From a virus, in IMG/VR virus record IMGVR_UViG_3300044641_005075, positions 1 through 40,728 of that record: 40,728 bases of DNA; one strand, given 5' to 3'. A program made the position numbers and the translations under genes. Below are positions 30,530 through 38,433 of this stretch, one piece after another (positions within the stretch are counted from its first letter, which is position 1; each line of letters begins with the position of its first letter). The notes under the pieces are model-generated. The model was not told where the DNA came from. It saw nothing but the letters and a program-made list of their open reading frames with translations, and searched no databases.

Positions 30530-31285
30530 TCACCTCGTCGGGATGCTCAGGGTTCGGTTCGCGGCGGTCGGGGTGTAGGTGCGCGCAGCCGCGTCAATGC
30601 GGTAGCGCCGCGCCAGGTTGTCGGCCGCCACTAGCGCGAGCGTACCGCCAGCCTGCTCACGCTCAGCCAGGCCGCCCAGGCGCAGCGCGTCCACCAGCAC
30701 GGACGTGGACAGGCCGCCCGCGACCTCGCGCTCGCGGATGCCGCCAAGCGCGGCCGTGACGGCGCCCGGCACAAGCGCAATGCCGCCGATCCCCTCCCGC
30801 TCGGCATAGCCGCCCGGCGCGACGGTGACCGCGCCCGGCTGGATCGCGGCGCCGCCGGCTCGCTCAATCTCGCGCGCACCGCCGATGGCGAGCGATACCG
30901 CGCCGGCACCGAGGGCGATGCCGCCAATGCCCTCGCGTTCAGCGTATCCGCCAATGGCAAGAGCCGCCCCACCGAGCGCGGCGACTAGGCCGCCCGCGCG
31001 GTCGGGCTCGGCAGCGCCGCCAACCTGCAAAGTGGCAACGCCAGCGGCGGCAGCGAAACCGCCAGCGACCTCTGGCTGCGCGGTCCCACCAACGACGAGC
31101 GAAACCCCGCTGAGCGTGGCGACGAGACCGCCGCCGCCAGATACCTCAGCCGACCCGCCGACCGACAGCGTTACAGCGCTGCCAGCAACCTGCGCACCGC
31201 CGGGCTCTTCCCTAGAGGCAGTACCGCCAACATTGACGGTCGCCGTGCTGCCGCTGGCCGGCTGGTTTAGCAGCAGCAGCAGCAT
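30530..31285 (-). CDS. Tandem 23-residue Gly-rich repeat protein (251 aa)
   Basis: After a short Leu-rich start, residues about 14-220 consist of nine consecutive repeats of about 23 residues with the pattern [VA]-x-L-x-V-G-G-x-A-E-x-E-x-x-G-G-x-x-A-x-x-G-A. Two copies contain identical YAEREGIGGIAL. The DNA copies are diverged, so the repeat is old and kept at protein level. The C-terminal cap (RRYRIDAAARTYTPTAANRT) is unique. A glycine-rich beta-solenoid on the virion is the simplest model; no family is recognised. Confidence 0.7.
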   Translation of the reverse strand: MLLLLLNQPASGSTATVNVGGTASREEPGGAQVAGSAVTLSVGGSAEVSGGGGLVATLSGVSLVVGGTAQPEVAGGFAAAAGVATLQVGGAAEPDRAGGLVAALGGAALAIGGYAEREGIGGIALGAGAVSLAIGGAREIERAGGAAIQPGAVTVAPGGYAEREGIGGIALVPGAVTAALGGIREREVAGGLSTSVLVDALRLGGLAEREQAGGTLALVAADNLARRYRIDAAARTYTPTAANRTLSIPTR

Positions 31286-31289
31286 GGGA

Positions 31290-31586
31290 TTACGGCGTCA
31301 AATTAAATGTCAGGGTGCTGGTGTTCTCGACGGCGTCATCGACGCGGCTCAAGAGCGCAGCCGGCTGGGTTTCGATGGGCGGCTGATGCACGGTGACTTT
31401 GATGTCCGCCGGCGCGGCTGATCCGATGTTGGGCAGATACCCGTTGCCGATGACCACGGTGACGCCATCGTCTTCGGTCGTGCCCTGCGCCATCTCCACG
31501 TTGATGACGCCAAACGGGGTGCCGGTGGCGGTGCCCTGCGCGTCATCGCGCACGAGCACGTCGATACTTGCTGCTCTGGTCGTCAT
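31290..31586 (-). CDS. Hypothetical virion-region protein (98 aa)
   Basis: Strong SD (GAGAGAGGA) before ATG 31586. The product is beta-rich with acidic segments (IDVLVRDDAQGTATGTPFGV, VTVVIGNGYLPNIGSAAPAD) and ends FNLTP. It fits an accessory head or neck protein by position. No family is recognised. Confidence 0.68.
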   Translation of the reverse strand: MTTRAASIDVLVRDDAQGTATGTPFGVINVEMAQGTTEDDGVTVVIGNGYLPNIGSAAPADIKVTVHQPPIETQPAALLSRVDDAVENTSTLTFNLTP

Positions 31587-31599
31587 GTTGATCCTCTCT

Positions 31600-33153
31600 C
31601 TAGGCGTAGGTGATGAAACCAGTCACGTCGTTCAACGTGATGGCGGTGTTGTCGGTGTTCCCGCGTCCACCTGTGATGGCAACGCTGATGGCGGTTGCAA
31701 ACCCGACGCCGCCTTCGCCCGTCAAGATATCGACGGGCACACTGTTGGGCGGTAAAGCGATATCGAGGATGGCCGAGGTCGTTCCCATGACCACGGAGCC
31801 GGCGGCGGTGTTGAACACCTTGAGATAGCGGGTGGAGGCGTTGCTGTTGACGGCATAGACCTTGATCAAGCGACCGGCCGCACCCTTGGCCGCCTGCGCT
31901 GCCGGCGTGGCGGGGGAACTGAGGTTGACGGGCGTCGCGGCACCAGTGGCGCTGCCGCGGTACTGGATGCCCACGTCGGCGGCCAGGTTGGTGCCGGCCG
32001 CGAGCGTGGGCGTGTTGGTAGCAATCGACACGGGCTGCGTCGCTTGCCAGAACGTGCCGCTGACGGGCAACGCCTGGCTGGTGCCGTGCGGGCGCACACC
32101 GGCCAGGTACACCGGAAAATTGACGGTATCCTCGATGCTGACGAACCCGACCGTCCAGGTGGTGCCGCTGGCCGGCGCGGTGGTGCCGTTGAAGCTCCAC
32201 ACGTACAGGAACAGCTCGATGTCCTGCTCGGGGATGTTGATCCAGCGGTGCGCGCGGCTGGTGAGTGTTGGCGTGGCAGCGGATGCGACCAGGCCGTCCT
32301 GGAAGTAGATGTTGCGGCCATCAATGGCCGTTTGCGCCATGTGGCCCGGCGAGGCCGTGGTGTTGATGGTGGCAGCGGTGTCGCCGGTATTCCAGCCCAT
32401 GCGCTGGCTGTCGACGTTGGCGGTGGTGGCGCTGGTGCCGGTGTACAGCCAGCGGACATAGTTCCAACCGAACAGATCGAGCGTGCAGCTACCGCTTGCA
32501 GGCCAGCCCGCGACCGTGAAGTTGATCGTGTTCGCATCCGGAATCGACGCGATTGCATACCGACCCGGCACGCCGTTGGCGCCGCTGATGGCGCCGATCA
32601 GCATGCTCTGGCCGACGTTGGCGGCCGTGAATCCGTGCGCGGTGAGCGTGACACTGATGCTGGTGGCGCTGTTGATCGTGCAGCTGAGGCCCTCGCCAAT
32701 GCGATCGGCCAGCAGCACGGCGAAGTTGTTGTTGACGATGCGCTGCGACAGGATGGTCTGGTGCCGCTTGATGACCGCGCCGTTGAACGAGACGACCGAG
32801 CGCGCCAGAAACTCGCTGTTGGCGGTGGTGCCAGCGGTGACGACCAGATTGCCGTTGCTTTGGCTGACGCCGACCCCGGTGCCGAGCCGGCGCTGCGTCA
32901 TGTCCGCCGTGTCGAGCGCCGAGCCGTTGACGCGCGTGAAGCTCACGCACCAAGTGTTTTGCGGCGTGTGGCGCGTGACGAGGCCGGCGTCATTGGTGTC
33001 GGCGTTGGCGGCCTTGACGCGGGCGTGGACCGTGCTGTCGGCCAGGCCATCGGTGAGCTTGATGCGCTGATAGTGCGCGTTGTTGGGCGCGGTGCCGATG
33101 TCGTCCGTGGATATCGGCTCGTTAGTTCCGGGGAGGATAACGTTGCTAGCCAT
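31600..33153 (-). CDS. Large beta-rich virion protein (517 aa)
   Basis: ATG at 33153 (MASNVILPGTN) is used, two bases after the preceding stop. N-terminal NAHYQRIKLTDGLADSTVHA is a segment I recall from phage structural proteins near the head genes. The remainder is beta-strand-rich with Ser/Thr/Gly, including WRTGTS-like and jelly-roll-like stretches (GLVASAATPTLTSRAHRWIN, then IELFLYVWSFNG). Probably a decoration fibre or neck/collar protein. Confidence 0.68.
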   Translation of the reverse strand: MASNVILPGTNEPISTDDIGTAPNNAHYQRIKLTDGLADSTVHARVKAANADTNDAGLVTRHTPQNTWCVSFTRVNGSALDTADMTQRRLGTGVGVSQSNGNLVVTAGTTANSEFLARSVVSFNGAVIKRHQTILSQRIVNNNFAVLLADRIGEGLSCTINSATSISVTLTAHGFTAANVGQSMLIGAISGANGVPGRYAIASIPDANTINFTVAGWPASGSCTLDLFGWNYVRWLYTGTSATTANVDSQRMGWNTGDTAATINTTASPGHMAQTAIDGRNIYFQDGLVASAATPTLTSRAHRWINIPEQDIELFLYVWSFNGTTAPASGTTWTVGFVSIEDTVNFPVYLAGVRPHGTSQALPVSGTFWQATQPVSIATNTPTLAAGTNLAADVGIQYRGSATGAATPVNLSSPATPAAQAAKGAAGRLIKVYAVNSNASTRYLKVFNTAAGSVVMGTTSAILDIALPPNSVPVDILTGEGGVGFATAISVAITGGRGNTDNTAITLNDVTGFITYA

Positions 33154-33155
33154 CA

Positions 33156-33809
33156 CTAGATTCGCAGGATGCGGTTGGCGCCGTTGCTCCACGCCGCGGT
33201 GATGTCACCACCGTTTGGCGTGATTGGTAGGTTCCCGCCGGAATACGCAACCTCGTACACCGCCTCGACGTTCGCCGCGCTCCCGAGTGCCGACGTGGTG
33301 AGCGTGCGCGCACCGGCCGAGGCTGCAGCCCCGAGCGTGATTGTGGCCGGGCCGGTACCGCTGATGAGCGTGGCCACGGCGCCGTTCGCGATCCCGAGCT
33401 GGAGCGCGTCCACGGTGACCGCGACCGCGCCGCTGCTGGCGTTCGCCGCGAGCGTGAACCGGAACCGGCCGTCGAGGATCGCCACGAGCCGCTGCGAGCT
33501 GGCCGCTACGTCGGCGCCGCCGCCGACCGCCGAGGCCTGGAACAGCAGGATGGCCGGGATCGCCGCGCCGGCCGCCACCGCGCTCCACGTCACGTCGTTT
33601 GCGTCCAGCACGCCGTCGGTGAACGACACGCCGCCGAGCGCCGAGCTGGTCAATACCAGCGTGCCGCCCGCGCCGGTCACGTCGCTCACAAACGTGTGCG
33701 CGGCGTTGTAAGTGTAGCCGCGCAGTAGCGCTGCCTTCAGGACGGCGGTGTCGAGGTCAATCAGGCCAGTGCCGAGGCCCTGCCTGCCGTTGGCGAAAAA
33801 CTGATCCAT
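33156..33809 (-). CDS. Hypothetical virion-region protein (217 aa)
   Basis: SD AGGAAGG lies upstream of ATG 33809. The start MDQFFANGRQGLGTGLIDLD and the motif TYNAAHTFVSDVTGAGG, repeated in style by TSSALGGVSFTDGVLDANDV, are seen in small phage head-proximal proteins. The sequence is Ala/Gly-rich and beta-prone. It likely belongs to the head or neck; the exact role is unknown. Confidence 0.7.
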   Translation of the reverse strand: MDQFFANGRQGLGTGLIDLDTAVLKAALLRGYTYNAAHTFVSDVTGAGGTLVLTSSALGGVSFTDGVLDANDVTWSAVAAGAAIPAILLFQASAVGGGADVAASSQRLVAILDGRFRFTLAANASSGAVAVTVDALQLGIANGAVATLISGTGPATITLGAAASAGARTLTTSALGSAANVEAVYEVAYSGGNLPITPNGGDITAAWSNGANRILRI

Positions 33810-33822
33810 GCGCGCCTTCCTG

Positions 33823-34035
33823 TTAGGCGATGGCGCCGGAGGCGAGGAACGGCGCCGCCGTCTCGTCGTCCAGCTCGATGCGGGAACCCGGCGCGTGCAG
33901 CTCGCCGGCGATCTTCACGTGCCAGACCACGAGATAGCCGGGCTCGGCCTGCTCGACGGGCGGCTGCGCGACGGCCTGCTGCTCTGGCTCGACGGCCTCG
34001 ACGGCCTCGACGGCGTCCTGCTTGTGCTTGCTCAT
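33823..34035 (-). CDS. Small acidic hypothetical protein (70 aa)
   Basis: SD GAGGG before ATG 34035. The N-terminal half is Glu/Val/Ala/Pro-rich (EAVEAVEAVEPEQQ) and probably disordered; the C-terminal half (YLVVWHVKIAGELHAPGSRI, DETAAPFLASGAIA) is a small beta domain common in phages next to the capsid gene. Role unknown. Confidence 0.72.
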   Translation of the reverse strand: MSKHKQDAVEAVEAVEPEQQAVAQPPVEQAEPGYLVVWHVKIAGELHAPGSRIELDDETAAPFLASGAIA

Positions 34036-34112
34036 GTCCTAGTCCCTCGATTTGAAACGGGCCGGCACGTTGCAGCACCGGCCCGCCTGCTGCACGGTCA
34101 GGGTGCCGCCTG

Positions 34113-35057
34113 TTAGGCGATGCAGTCCTGGATGTAGTAGCCGCAGTCGGCCGCGGTGATCAGCTCTTTCACCGACTCGCCGGTCCGCACGCGGGTTGCG
34201 CCGCGAAGCCCGACCTTCGGTTCGTCCATCGAACCGGCGATACGGGTGCCGTACTCGGCCGTGGCGCCGAACGTGATGCCGTTCCCGCGCAGGGACGCGA
34301 GCGGGTTCATGTGCATCATCGCGAAGTGGTTACCCCACACGCGCGAGAGCGTCGCCGTCTGCCCCGGCTTGGCGGTGTTGATCATCGCGCGGCCGACCAG
34401 CACCTGGTCGAACTCGAACAGATCCTGGAACTGCTGGAGCGAGATGATGCCGTCGCCCGAGTAGTTGACCGGGAAGATGGCCGCCAGGATTTTCGGGTGC
34501 CGGCGCAGCGCGAACCACACGCGCTCGCCTATCACGCAGGTGTTCAGCGGCATGAGCGCCGCCTCTTTGCCCGCCATGATGTCGGCCGTGGGGTCGCTCA
34601 CTGCCTGCGCGTACTGCTGCCACTGGTCGTTGCCGGAGAGCTGCACCTTGTTGCCCACCGGGTAGGTGGCCGCGTTGAACACCAGGTCGGCGCAGCGCTT
34701 TTCGCGGTCGAGCATGATGAGTTGCGTCAGCCCTTCGACGGCGCGGCCGATCGGGTCGAGGCCCGGCTTGTTGGCCGCGGCCTGCACGTCCTCGACCGGG
34801 ATCACGTCATCAAGGCCGAAGTCGTCCACCGAGCTGGTCTGCTCGGAGGCGGTGAACTCGACCTCGTTCGGTGCGCCTTTGCGCCCGACGCGCGTGCTCG
34901 GCACGGTGAACAGGTCGGCGCGGGTGTGCAGATCCCACTTGAACTCGCGCGCGGTGACGCCGATGCGCGGCAGCACCTGGTCCGCGATCATCGTGCGGTT
35001 CTGGTAGGCCAGCGCGATGGCGGTGTACTGCGGGGCCGGGGTAAACGGGAATTTCAT
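34113..35057 (-). CDS. Major capsid protein (314 aa)
   Basis: SD AAAGGA before ATG 35057. The sequence has the hallmarks of an HK97-fold capsid: N-terminal AIALAYQNRTMIADQVLPRI, GRKGAPNEVEFTASEQTSSV near the E-loop, the P-domain helix IGRAVEGLTQLIMLDREKRC and GERVWFALRRHPKILAAIFP. It lies after protease and decoration protein in transcription order. It forms the icosahedral shell. Confidence 0.92.
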   Translation of the reverse strand: MKFPFTPAPQYTAIALAYQNRTMIADQVLPRIGVTAREFKWDLHTRADLFTVPSTRVGRKGAPNEVEFTASEQTSSVDDFGLDDVIPVEDVQAAANKPGLDPIGRAVEGLTQLIMLDREKRCADLVFNAATYPVGNKVQLSGNDQWQQYAQAVSDPTADIMAGKEAALMPLNTCVIGERVWFALRRHPKILAAIFPVNYSGDGIISLQQFQDLFEFDQVLVGRAMINTAKPGQTATLSRVWGNHFAMMHMNPLASLRGNGITFGATAEYGTRIAGSMDEPKVGLRGATRVRTGESVKELITAADCGYYIQDCIA

Positions 35058-35083
35058 TGCGATGTCCTTTCAGGTTCGGAGGG

Positions 35084-35458
35084 TTAGCCCTGGATGCGGC
35101 CCGGGGCCAGTCGGACGCTGCCGATATCGCCCAGCACACCCGAGGTCATGGAGACCCCGATCACGCGCGCGTTCACGCCCGCAGCGGGCGCGGCAGCCAC
35201 GGCGCGGCCGACCGAATCGGAGGTCAGCATGTCGCCGCGGGTCACGTTGCCGCCGTACTCGACCAGCGCAATCCCGTCGATGATCACGTCGAACGGCTCG
35301 CCCGAGCTGGCGCCGAGGTTGTCGCTCACGCCCATGAGCAGGTCCGTCGATGCCGCCGCGTGGATCGCGGACAAGTCGTCTGCGCCGAACTTCAGCACGC
35401 GGTTTTTCGTCACCGCTGCTCCGGCGATCAGGGTTTTTTGCAGTCCCTCGTTTCGCAT
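35084..35458 (-). CDS. Capsid decoration protein, DUF2190-like (124 aa)
   Basis: SD CAGGAG before ATG 35458. A small beta-rich protein with the family pattern ITKN-like start (LIAGAAVTKNRVLKFGADDL), LLMGVSDNLGASSGEPFDVI and GGNVTRGDMLTSDSVGRAV, ending IGSVRLAPGRIQG. It sits directly before the major capsid gene, as gpD-like decoration proteins do, and would stabilise the shell. Confidence 0.85.
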   Translation of the reverse strand: MRNEGLQKTLIAGAAVTKNRVLKFGADDLSAIHAAASTDLLMGVSDNLGASSGEPFDVIIDGIALVEYGGNVTRGDMLTSDSVGRAVAAAPAAGVNARVIGVSMTSGVLGDIGSVRLAPGRIQG

Positions 35459-35486
35459 GTCGATATTCTCCTGATGGTGTGCCGGG

Positions 35487-36641
35487 TTACTCGGCGGTCA
35501 TGACCAGCGACACGGCTTCCGTGAAGCTGATGTGCTTGCCTTCGGCGGCGCGCGTGCGCACCAGCTCGCGCGCCTTCTCGGCCACGGCCTCCGGGCCGCT
35601 CGCGTCGTCGGGCGGGTTGTCGCCGGCGCGGGAATGCTCGCGGTAGTCGACTATCTTCGGCCTCGCTTCAAGCTGGCGCAGGTAGTGTTCGCGCGGCGTG
35701 ACCTTTTCTGCCTTGTCGCCCTCGCCGAACTCCACGGTCGCCGCGTCGGCCGGCAGTGCGCAGGCGAACGACACGGCACCGGCGCGCTGGGCGGGCAGCA
35801 TGCGACCGGCCTGCACCACGGCGTCGATCCGCGCTTCGATGGCCGCGCGCGAGATGCGTTTCTCGGCCTCGGCCACGGTCGTCTCGCGGGCGGCGATCGC
35901 CGTCTCGCGCTCGGCGAAGCTGGCCGCCTGGTCGGCGTTGGCCTTGAGCGCGTCGCGCTCGGCGGTGAGCGCAGCGACTTGCGCCTGAAGCTGTTCGATC
36001 GTCATTGCATCGTCCTCGGAATAGGCGGGCATCGCCGCAGGGGAAGGTGTCTCGTCGTCGGCCTCGGGCGGCTTGCGCGCCTCGTTTTCGATGTTCTCGA
36101 CGAAGAAGTCGGGCAGCACGGAATCGGCCTTTTCGATGCCGTGTTCGGCGATCAGGAATTCGCGCATCCGGCGCATGAACATCGCCAGGATGCCGGTTAC
36201 CATCGCCGAATCGGAGAACTCGATCACGCCGTCCTCGTCGTCGGCGAAGCTCACGTCTTTGAGCCCCTTCACGGCGGGCGGCTGCGCGCCGAGGAAGCCC
36301 ACGTGCCGCAAATACAGCGTGCCAGGCTGCGGGTTGTTCGGCGCGTCTGGCAGATACCACGAGGCGCTGCGCTTTTTGAACCGGCCGGCTTTCACCAGCT
36401 CGGCGAAAGCCGCGTCCACCTGTTGAGGTTCTGCCTTGACCTCGCCATCGGTGAAGCTCAACGAGCCCACCCAGCCATAGGCGGGCGCATTGTCTCGCGG
36501 GTGCCCGACCACGATCGGCGCCTCGTGCAGCGCCGGGTCGTACGCTTTGACCGCTGCTCGCAGGTCGTCCTCGGAAAAGTCCAGCGCCGCCCCGCTGCTC
36601 GCGGTGTGCCGGCCGGTGCGGAAGATGGGGAACGGTTTCAT
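35487..36641 (-). CDS. Phage prohead protease-scaffold (Mu gpI-like, 384 aa)
   Basis: First gene of the head-tail operon, about 63 bases from a candidate promoter; no clear SD is visible. The N-terminal half (MKPFPIFRTGRHTA, APIVVGHPRDNAPAYGWVG, RFKKRSASWYLPDAPNNPQP, GTLYLRHVGFLGAQPPAVKG) is the gpI protease, where H and S of VVGH and RSAS fit catalytic roles. The C-terminal half is helical, coiled-coil scaffold (MTIEQLQAQVAALTAERDAL). It cleaves scaffold and itself during head maturation. Confidence 0.9.
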   Translation of the reverse strand: MKPFPIFRTGRHTASSGAALDFSEDDLRAAVKAYDPALHEAPIVVGHPRDNAPAYGWVGSLSFTDGEVKAEPQQVDAAFAELVKAGRFKKRSASWYLPDAPNNPQPGTLYLRHVGFLGAQPPAVKGLKDVSFADDEDGVIEFSDSAMVTGILAMFMRRMREFLIAEHGIEKADSVLPDFFVENIENEARKPPEADDETPSPAAMPAYSEDDAMTIEQLQAQVAALTAERDALKANADQAASFAERETAIAARETTVAEAEKRISRAAIEARIDAVVQAGRMLPAQRAGAVSFACALPADAATVEFGEGDKAEKVTPREHYLRQLEARPKIVDYREHSRAGDNPPDDASGPEAVAEKARELVRTRAAEGKHISFTEAVSLVMTAE

Positions 36642-36705
36642 GCCGGCATGATAACGGCGCCTCTGAAGCTGCCGCTATCCGCAAACATCATTTTTGCTGA
36701 TGCAG

Positions 36706-36734
36706 TTGACATGATATTTTCATGGCCGTACTAT
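36706..36734 (+). promoter_or_regulatory. Strong sigma70-like promoter of the right-hand accessory operon
   Basis: -35 TTGACA (36706-36711) is a perfect consensus, the spacer is 17 bases and the -10 is TACTAT (36729-36734, 5 of 6). Transcription would begin near 36741, about 35 bases before the first start codon. Confidence 0.8.
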
Positions 36735-36739
36735 TCCAA
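36711..36739 (-). promoter_or_regulatory. Candidate leftward promoter of the head-tail operon, interlocked with the rightward one
   Basis: On the minus strand -35 TTGGAA (36739-36734, 4 of 6), 17-base spacer, -10 TATCAT (36716-36711, 5 of 6). It shares bases with both elements of the rightward promoter, so the two cannot be occupied together. The leader to the protease start would be about 63 bases. Confidence 0.55.
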
Positions 36740-36775
36740 CGCCACCCACCGCAGCATTAACAGAGGAGCAGCACT

Positions 36776-36919
36776 ATGACCACCATCAGCGCCCTAGCAG
36801 TGACCGACTACAGCCAGAACTACGGCGGCGTCCCCGTGATGATCGACGGCCGTGAATGCTTGATCAACAGCGTGGGCGAGGCACTTTCAAGCACAGAGGT
36901 GGAGTTAATTGCTGCCTAA
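36776..36919 (+). CDS. Small hypothetical protein (47 aa)
   Basis: Too short for most gene finders, but AGAGGAG at 36762-36768 sits eight bases before ATG 36776, directly behind the strong promoter. The product starts MTTISALAVTDYSQNYGGVP and is acidic towards the end. Its TAA lies in GCCTAACGC, the same half-site seen at cassette ends. First gene of the operon; function unknown. Confidence 0.65.
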   Translation: MTTISALAVTDYSQNYGGVPVMIDGRECLINSVGEALSSTEVELIAA

Positions 36920-36938
36920 CGCAACAAGGAGAGAGAGC

Positions 36939-37121
36939 ATGAACACCAAACCGCAGCAATGGCTCGGCCTCGACGCCGGCCCGCTTTTTGAGCAGTTTCG
37001 AGACGCGCAGATGACGGACCAGCAGAGATTGGAGCGCAAGCGCCAGGCTGCGATCGACTGGCTCGGCGAGCGGTGGATTCTGCACCCCCTGCATCGTGTC
37101 CAGCGCGTGGTGCAATCGTGA
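36939..37121 (+). CDS. Small hypothetical protein (60 aa)
   Basis: ATG at 36939 follows AAGGAGAGAGAG, a strong SD; the open frame upstream is not needed. The product is helical and charged (LFEQFRDAQMTDQQRLERKR then QAAIDWLGERWILHPLHRV), typical of small early phage proteins. The stop overlaps the next gene's GTG (GTGA). Function unknown. Confidence 0.65.
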   Translation: MNTKPQQWLGLDAGPLFEQFRDAQMTDQQRLERKRQAAIDWLGERWILHPLHRVQRVVQS

Positions 37122-37285
37122 TCCGCGTTGAATTCGTCGGCACACCTGCGCACGTGCAGGCCACGATCGACGATTACATGGAGCGATATCACCCCGTCGG
37201 GTACGGCACTCAGGTAGTCGCTACGACTGAGTTACCCGACGGCCGCGTCGCGGTCGTCGTTTCACGGTTTGACAGTTGTGACTAA
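37118..37285 (+). CDS. Small hypothetical protein (55 aa), GTG start
   Basis: GTG overlaps the preceding TGA. IRVEFVGTPAHVQATIDDYM and ERYHPVGYGTQVVATTELPD suggest a strand-helix-strand fold. No family is recognised. Coupling to both sides supports that it is real. Confidence 0.62.
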   Translation: MIRVEFVGTPAHVQATIDDYMERYHPVGYGTQVVATTELPDGRVAVVVSRFDSCD

Positions 37286-37298
37286 GCAGAGAGAGACG

Positions 37299-37517
37299 AT
37301 GAAAGCCACTTACACCTGGAACACTGACGCAGCATCCGGCACTGTCACGGCAGATGACATTGACGCCGCCCTGGAACAACTTGTTGTTCAGGGCGAGTGG
37401 GCAGAACCTGAAAGCGCCCGCGAGCAGCGCGACATTGCCAACGGCGCGTTCCTTATCATTCGTGGCCCGCAAGAGTCTCTTGTCATTCGAAGCCCAAAAG
37501 GGAGTGGTGAGCGATGA
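37299..37517 (+). CDS. Small hypothetical protein (72 aa)
   Basis: ATG at 37299 with AGAGAGAG upstream. The product has the features ATYTWNTDAASGTVTADDID and AALEQLVVQGEWAEPESARE with a beta-prone end. The stop overlaps the next ATG (ATGA). No function is recognised. Confidence 0.65.
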   Translation: MKATYTWNTDAASGTVTADDIDAALEQLVVQGEWAEPESAREQRDIANGAFLIIRGPQESLVIRSPKGSGER

Positions 37518-37909
37518 AGCTTAATTGGACTGACGACCGCGTCGAGGAACTGGAAGATCTGGGGACGCTGCTGCGCGAAGCTGCCGCGATCAACCACGGC
37601 AGCAATTGCCTAGAGCGGATTCAGCGCGTCATTGCGCTGGCCGACGCGCTGAACCGCGAAGATTTTCCTAGGGGCTGCGAAAGCCTGCACAGTTTTTTGC
37701 GCCGACTCGCGATTGCTGACCGCACTAGCGGCCCTGCGGACGCGGCTGCGGCCGAGCGCGAGCGGCTCCGCGTGATGCTAGTACGCCACCGAGACCAGAC
37801 CAGGATTAACCATAACGTCACGCTGACCGAGTGTCTCGCAGCCCGTAACGCACTGCAATTGGTGCTGGATGAGTGGTACCCGACTACTGGGCGCTGCGCC
37901 AGATTCTGA
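37514..37909 (+). CDS. Hypothetical phage protein, full-length anchor gene (131 aa)
   Basis: ATG overlaps the preceding stop. A helical, charged protein with LREAAAINHGSNCLERIQRV and a C-terminal region AERERLRVMLVRHRDQTRIN. Codons from 37700 onward match the partial copy at bases 1-180, with the divergence at the very end where attC-type sequence starts. It marks the upstream anchor of the variable cassette locus. No function is recognised. Confidence 0.72.
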   Translation: MKLNWTDDRVEELEDLGTLLREAAAINHGSNCLERIQRVIALADALNREDFPRGCESLHSFLRRLAIADRTSGPADAAAAERERLRVMLVRHRDQTRINHNVTLTECLAARNALQLVLDEWYPTTGRCARF

Positions 37910-37936
37910 GGCGTTAGCATGTGTCGGGCTAACGCC
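37910..37936 (+). repeat. Cassette-border inverted repeat
   Basis: GGCGTTAGC (37910-37918) and GCTAACGCC (37928-37936) are perfect 9-base inverse complements. The left arm resembles the R' end of a lost cassette and the right arm contains the R'' of attC site C, as if an R' core abuts the next site without a gene. Confidence 0.6.
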
Positions 37937-37983
37937 AGCTTAAGCGGCGACCGTAGGCCGTCCGCTTGAAGCGATAGTTATGC
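37927..37983 (+). repeat. Integron attC-like recombination site C (57 bp)
   Basis: R'' is GGCTAAC (37927-37933) and R' is GTTATGC (37977-37983), less perfect than sites A and B. Inner arms AAGCGG and CCGCTT pair, and L' again has one extra base (AGCTTAAGCGG against CCGCTTGAAGC). Same 57-base length and orientation as A and B. It follows the anchor gene. Confidence 0.72.
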
Positions 37984-38071
37984 GGCACTGGCTATGCCCT
38001 TGTGTGGTGATGAATTATGCGATTGTGCTTCTTCGCTTTGAACAGAAGCGCCAGATCAAGAAGGATGCAAA

Positions 38072-38281
38072 GTGACAGAACTAGTGCTGCTAGCAATGAG
38101 CCCGATAGTTGCCATACTTGCTGTATTCCCGTTGTTTGTCCTTGGGTCAGCGGGACTACACAGTTCCAAGCCTGGAAAGCGACATTGGCTAGCGATACTG
38201 CTAGCGCTGATGCAAGCCATCTGGATAGCTTTGACGGCACCAATTGCTCTAGAAGCGATGCGGTGTATTCATCATTCATGA
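38072..38281 (+). CDS. Cassette-encoded small membrane protein (69 aa), GTG start
   Basis: GTG at 38072 follows AAGGA (38061-38065). Two hydrophobic segments, LVLLAMSPIVAILAVFPLFV and WLAILLALMQAIWIALTAPI, suggest a two-helix membrane protein. It lies between attC sites C and D in cassette orientation and is lower in GC than the phage core. An opposite-strand frame (37992-38279, 95 residues, also two hydrophobic segments) is a serious alternative but lacks an SD. Function unknown. Confidence 0.45.
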   Translation: MTELVLLAMSPIVAILAVFPLFVLGSAGLHSSKPGKRHWLAILLALMQAIWIALTAPIALEAMRCIHHS

Positions 38282-38338
38282 TGCGGCCATGAGAAGGGAA
38301 TTCAGTGCGGTTGACTCACAGACGTAGCCTGTCGTGAT

Positions 38339-38398
38339 GCCTAACGACAGGTTCACCGGCCGGCCGTAGGCCGGTCCGAGTGCAACCGCCTGTTAGCC
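38339..38398 (+). repeat. Integron attC-like recombination site D (60 bp)
   Basis: R'' is GCCTAAC (38339-38345) and R' is GTTAGCC (38392-38398). GGTTCAC pairs with GTGCAACC with one unpaired G, and GGCCGGCC/GGCCGG forms the inner stem. It is of a different sequence type from A/B, as expected for cassettes collected from different sources. Confidence 0.72.
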
Positions 38399-38433
38399 GG
38401 CCAGTTGAAAACCGGCACAACCTTGGAGAGCAA

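Noticed and set aside
31593-33159. Long plus-strand frames opposite the head and tail genes
   Set aside because: Throughout 16.9-36.6 kb the minus strand carries recognisable phage proteins with SDs and overlaps; the plus-strand frames are Arg/Pro/Ala-rich antisense shadows.
37992-38279. A minus-strand 95-residue membrane protein in the right cassette
   Set aside because: It is a fair alternative, but it has no SD, while the plus-strand frame has AAGGA and the cassette orientation. Kept only as an alternative in that entry.
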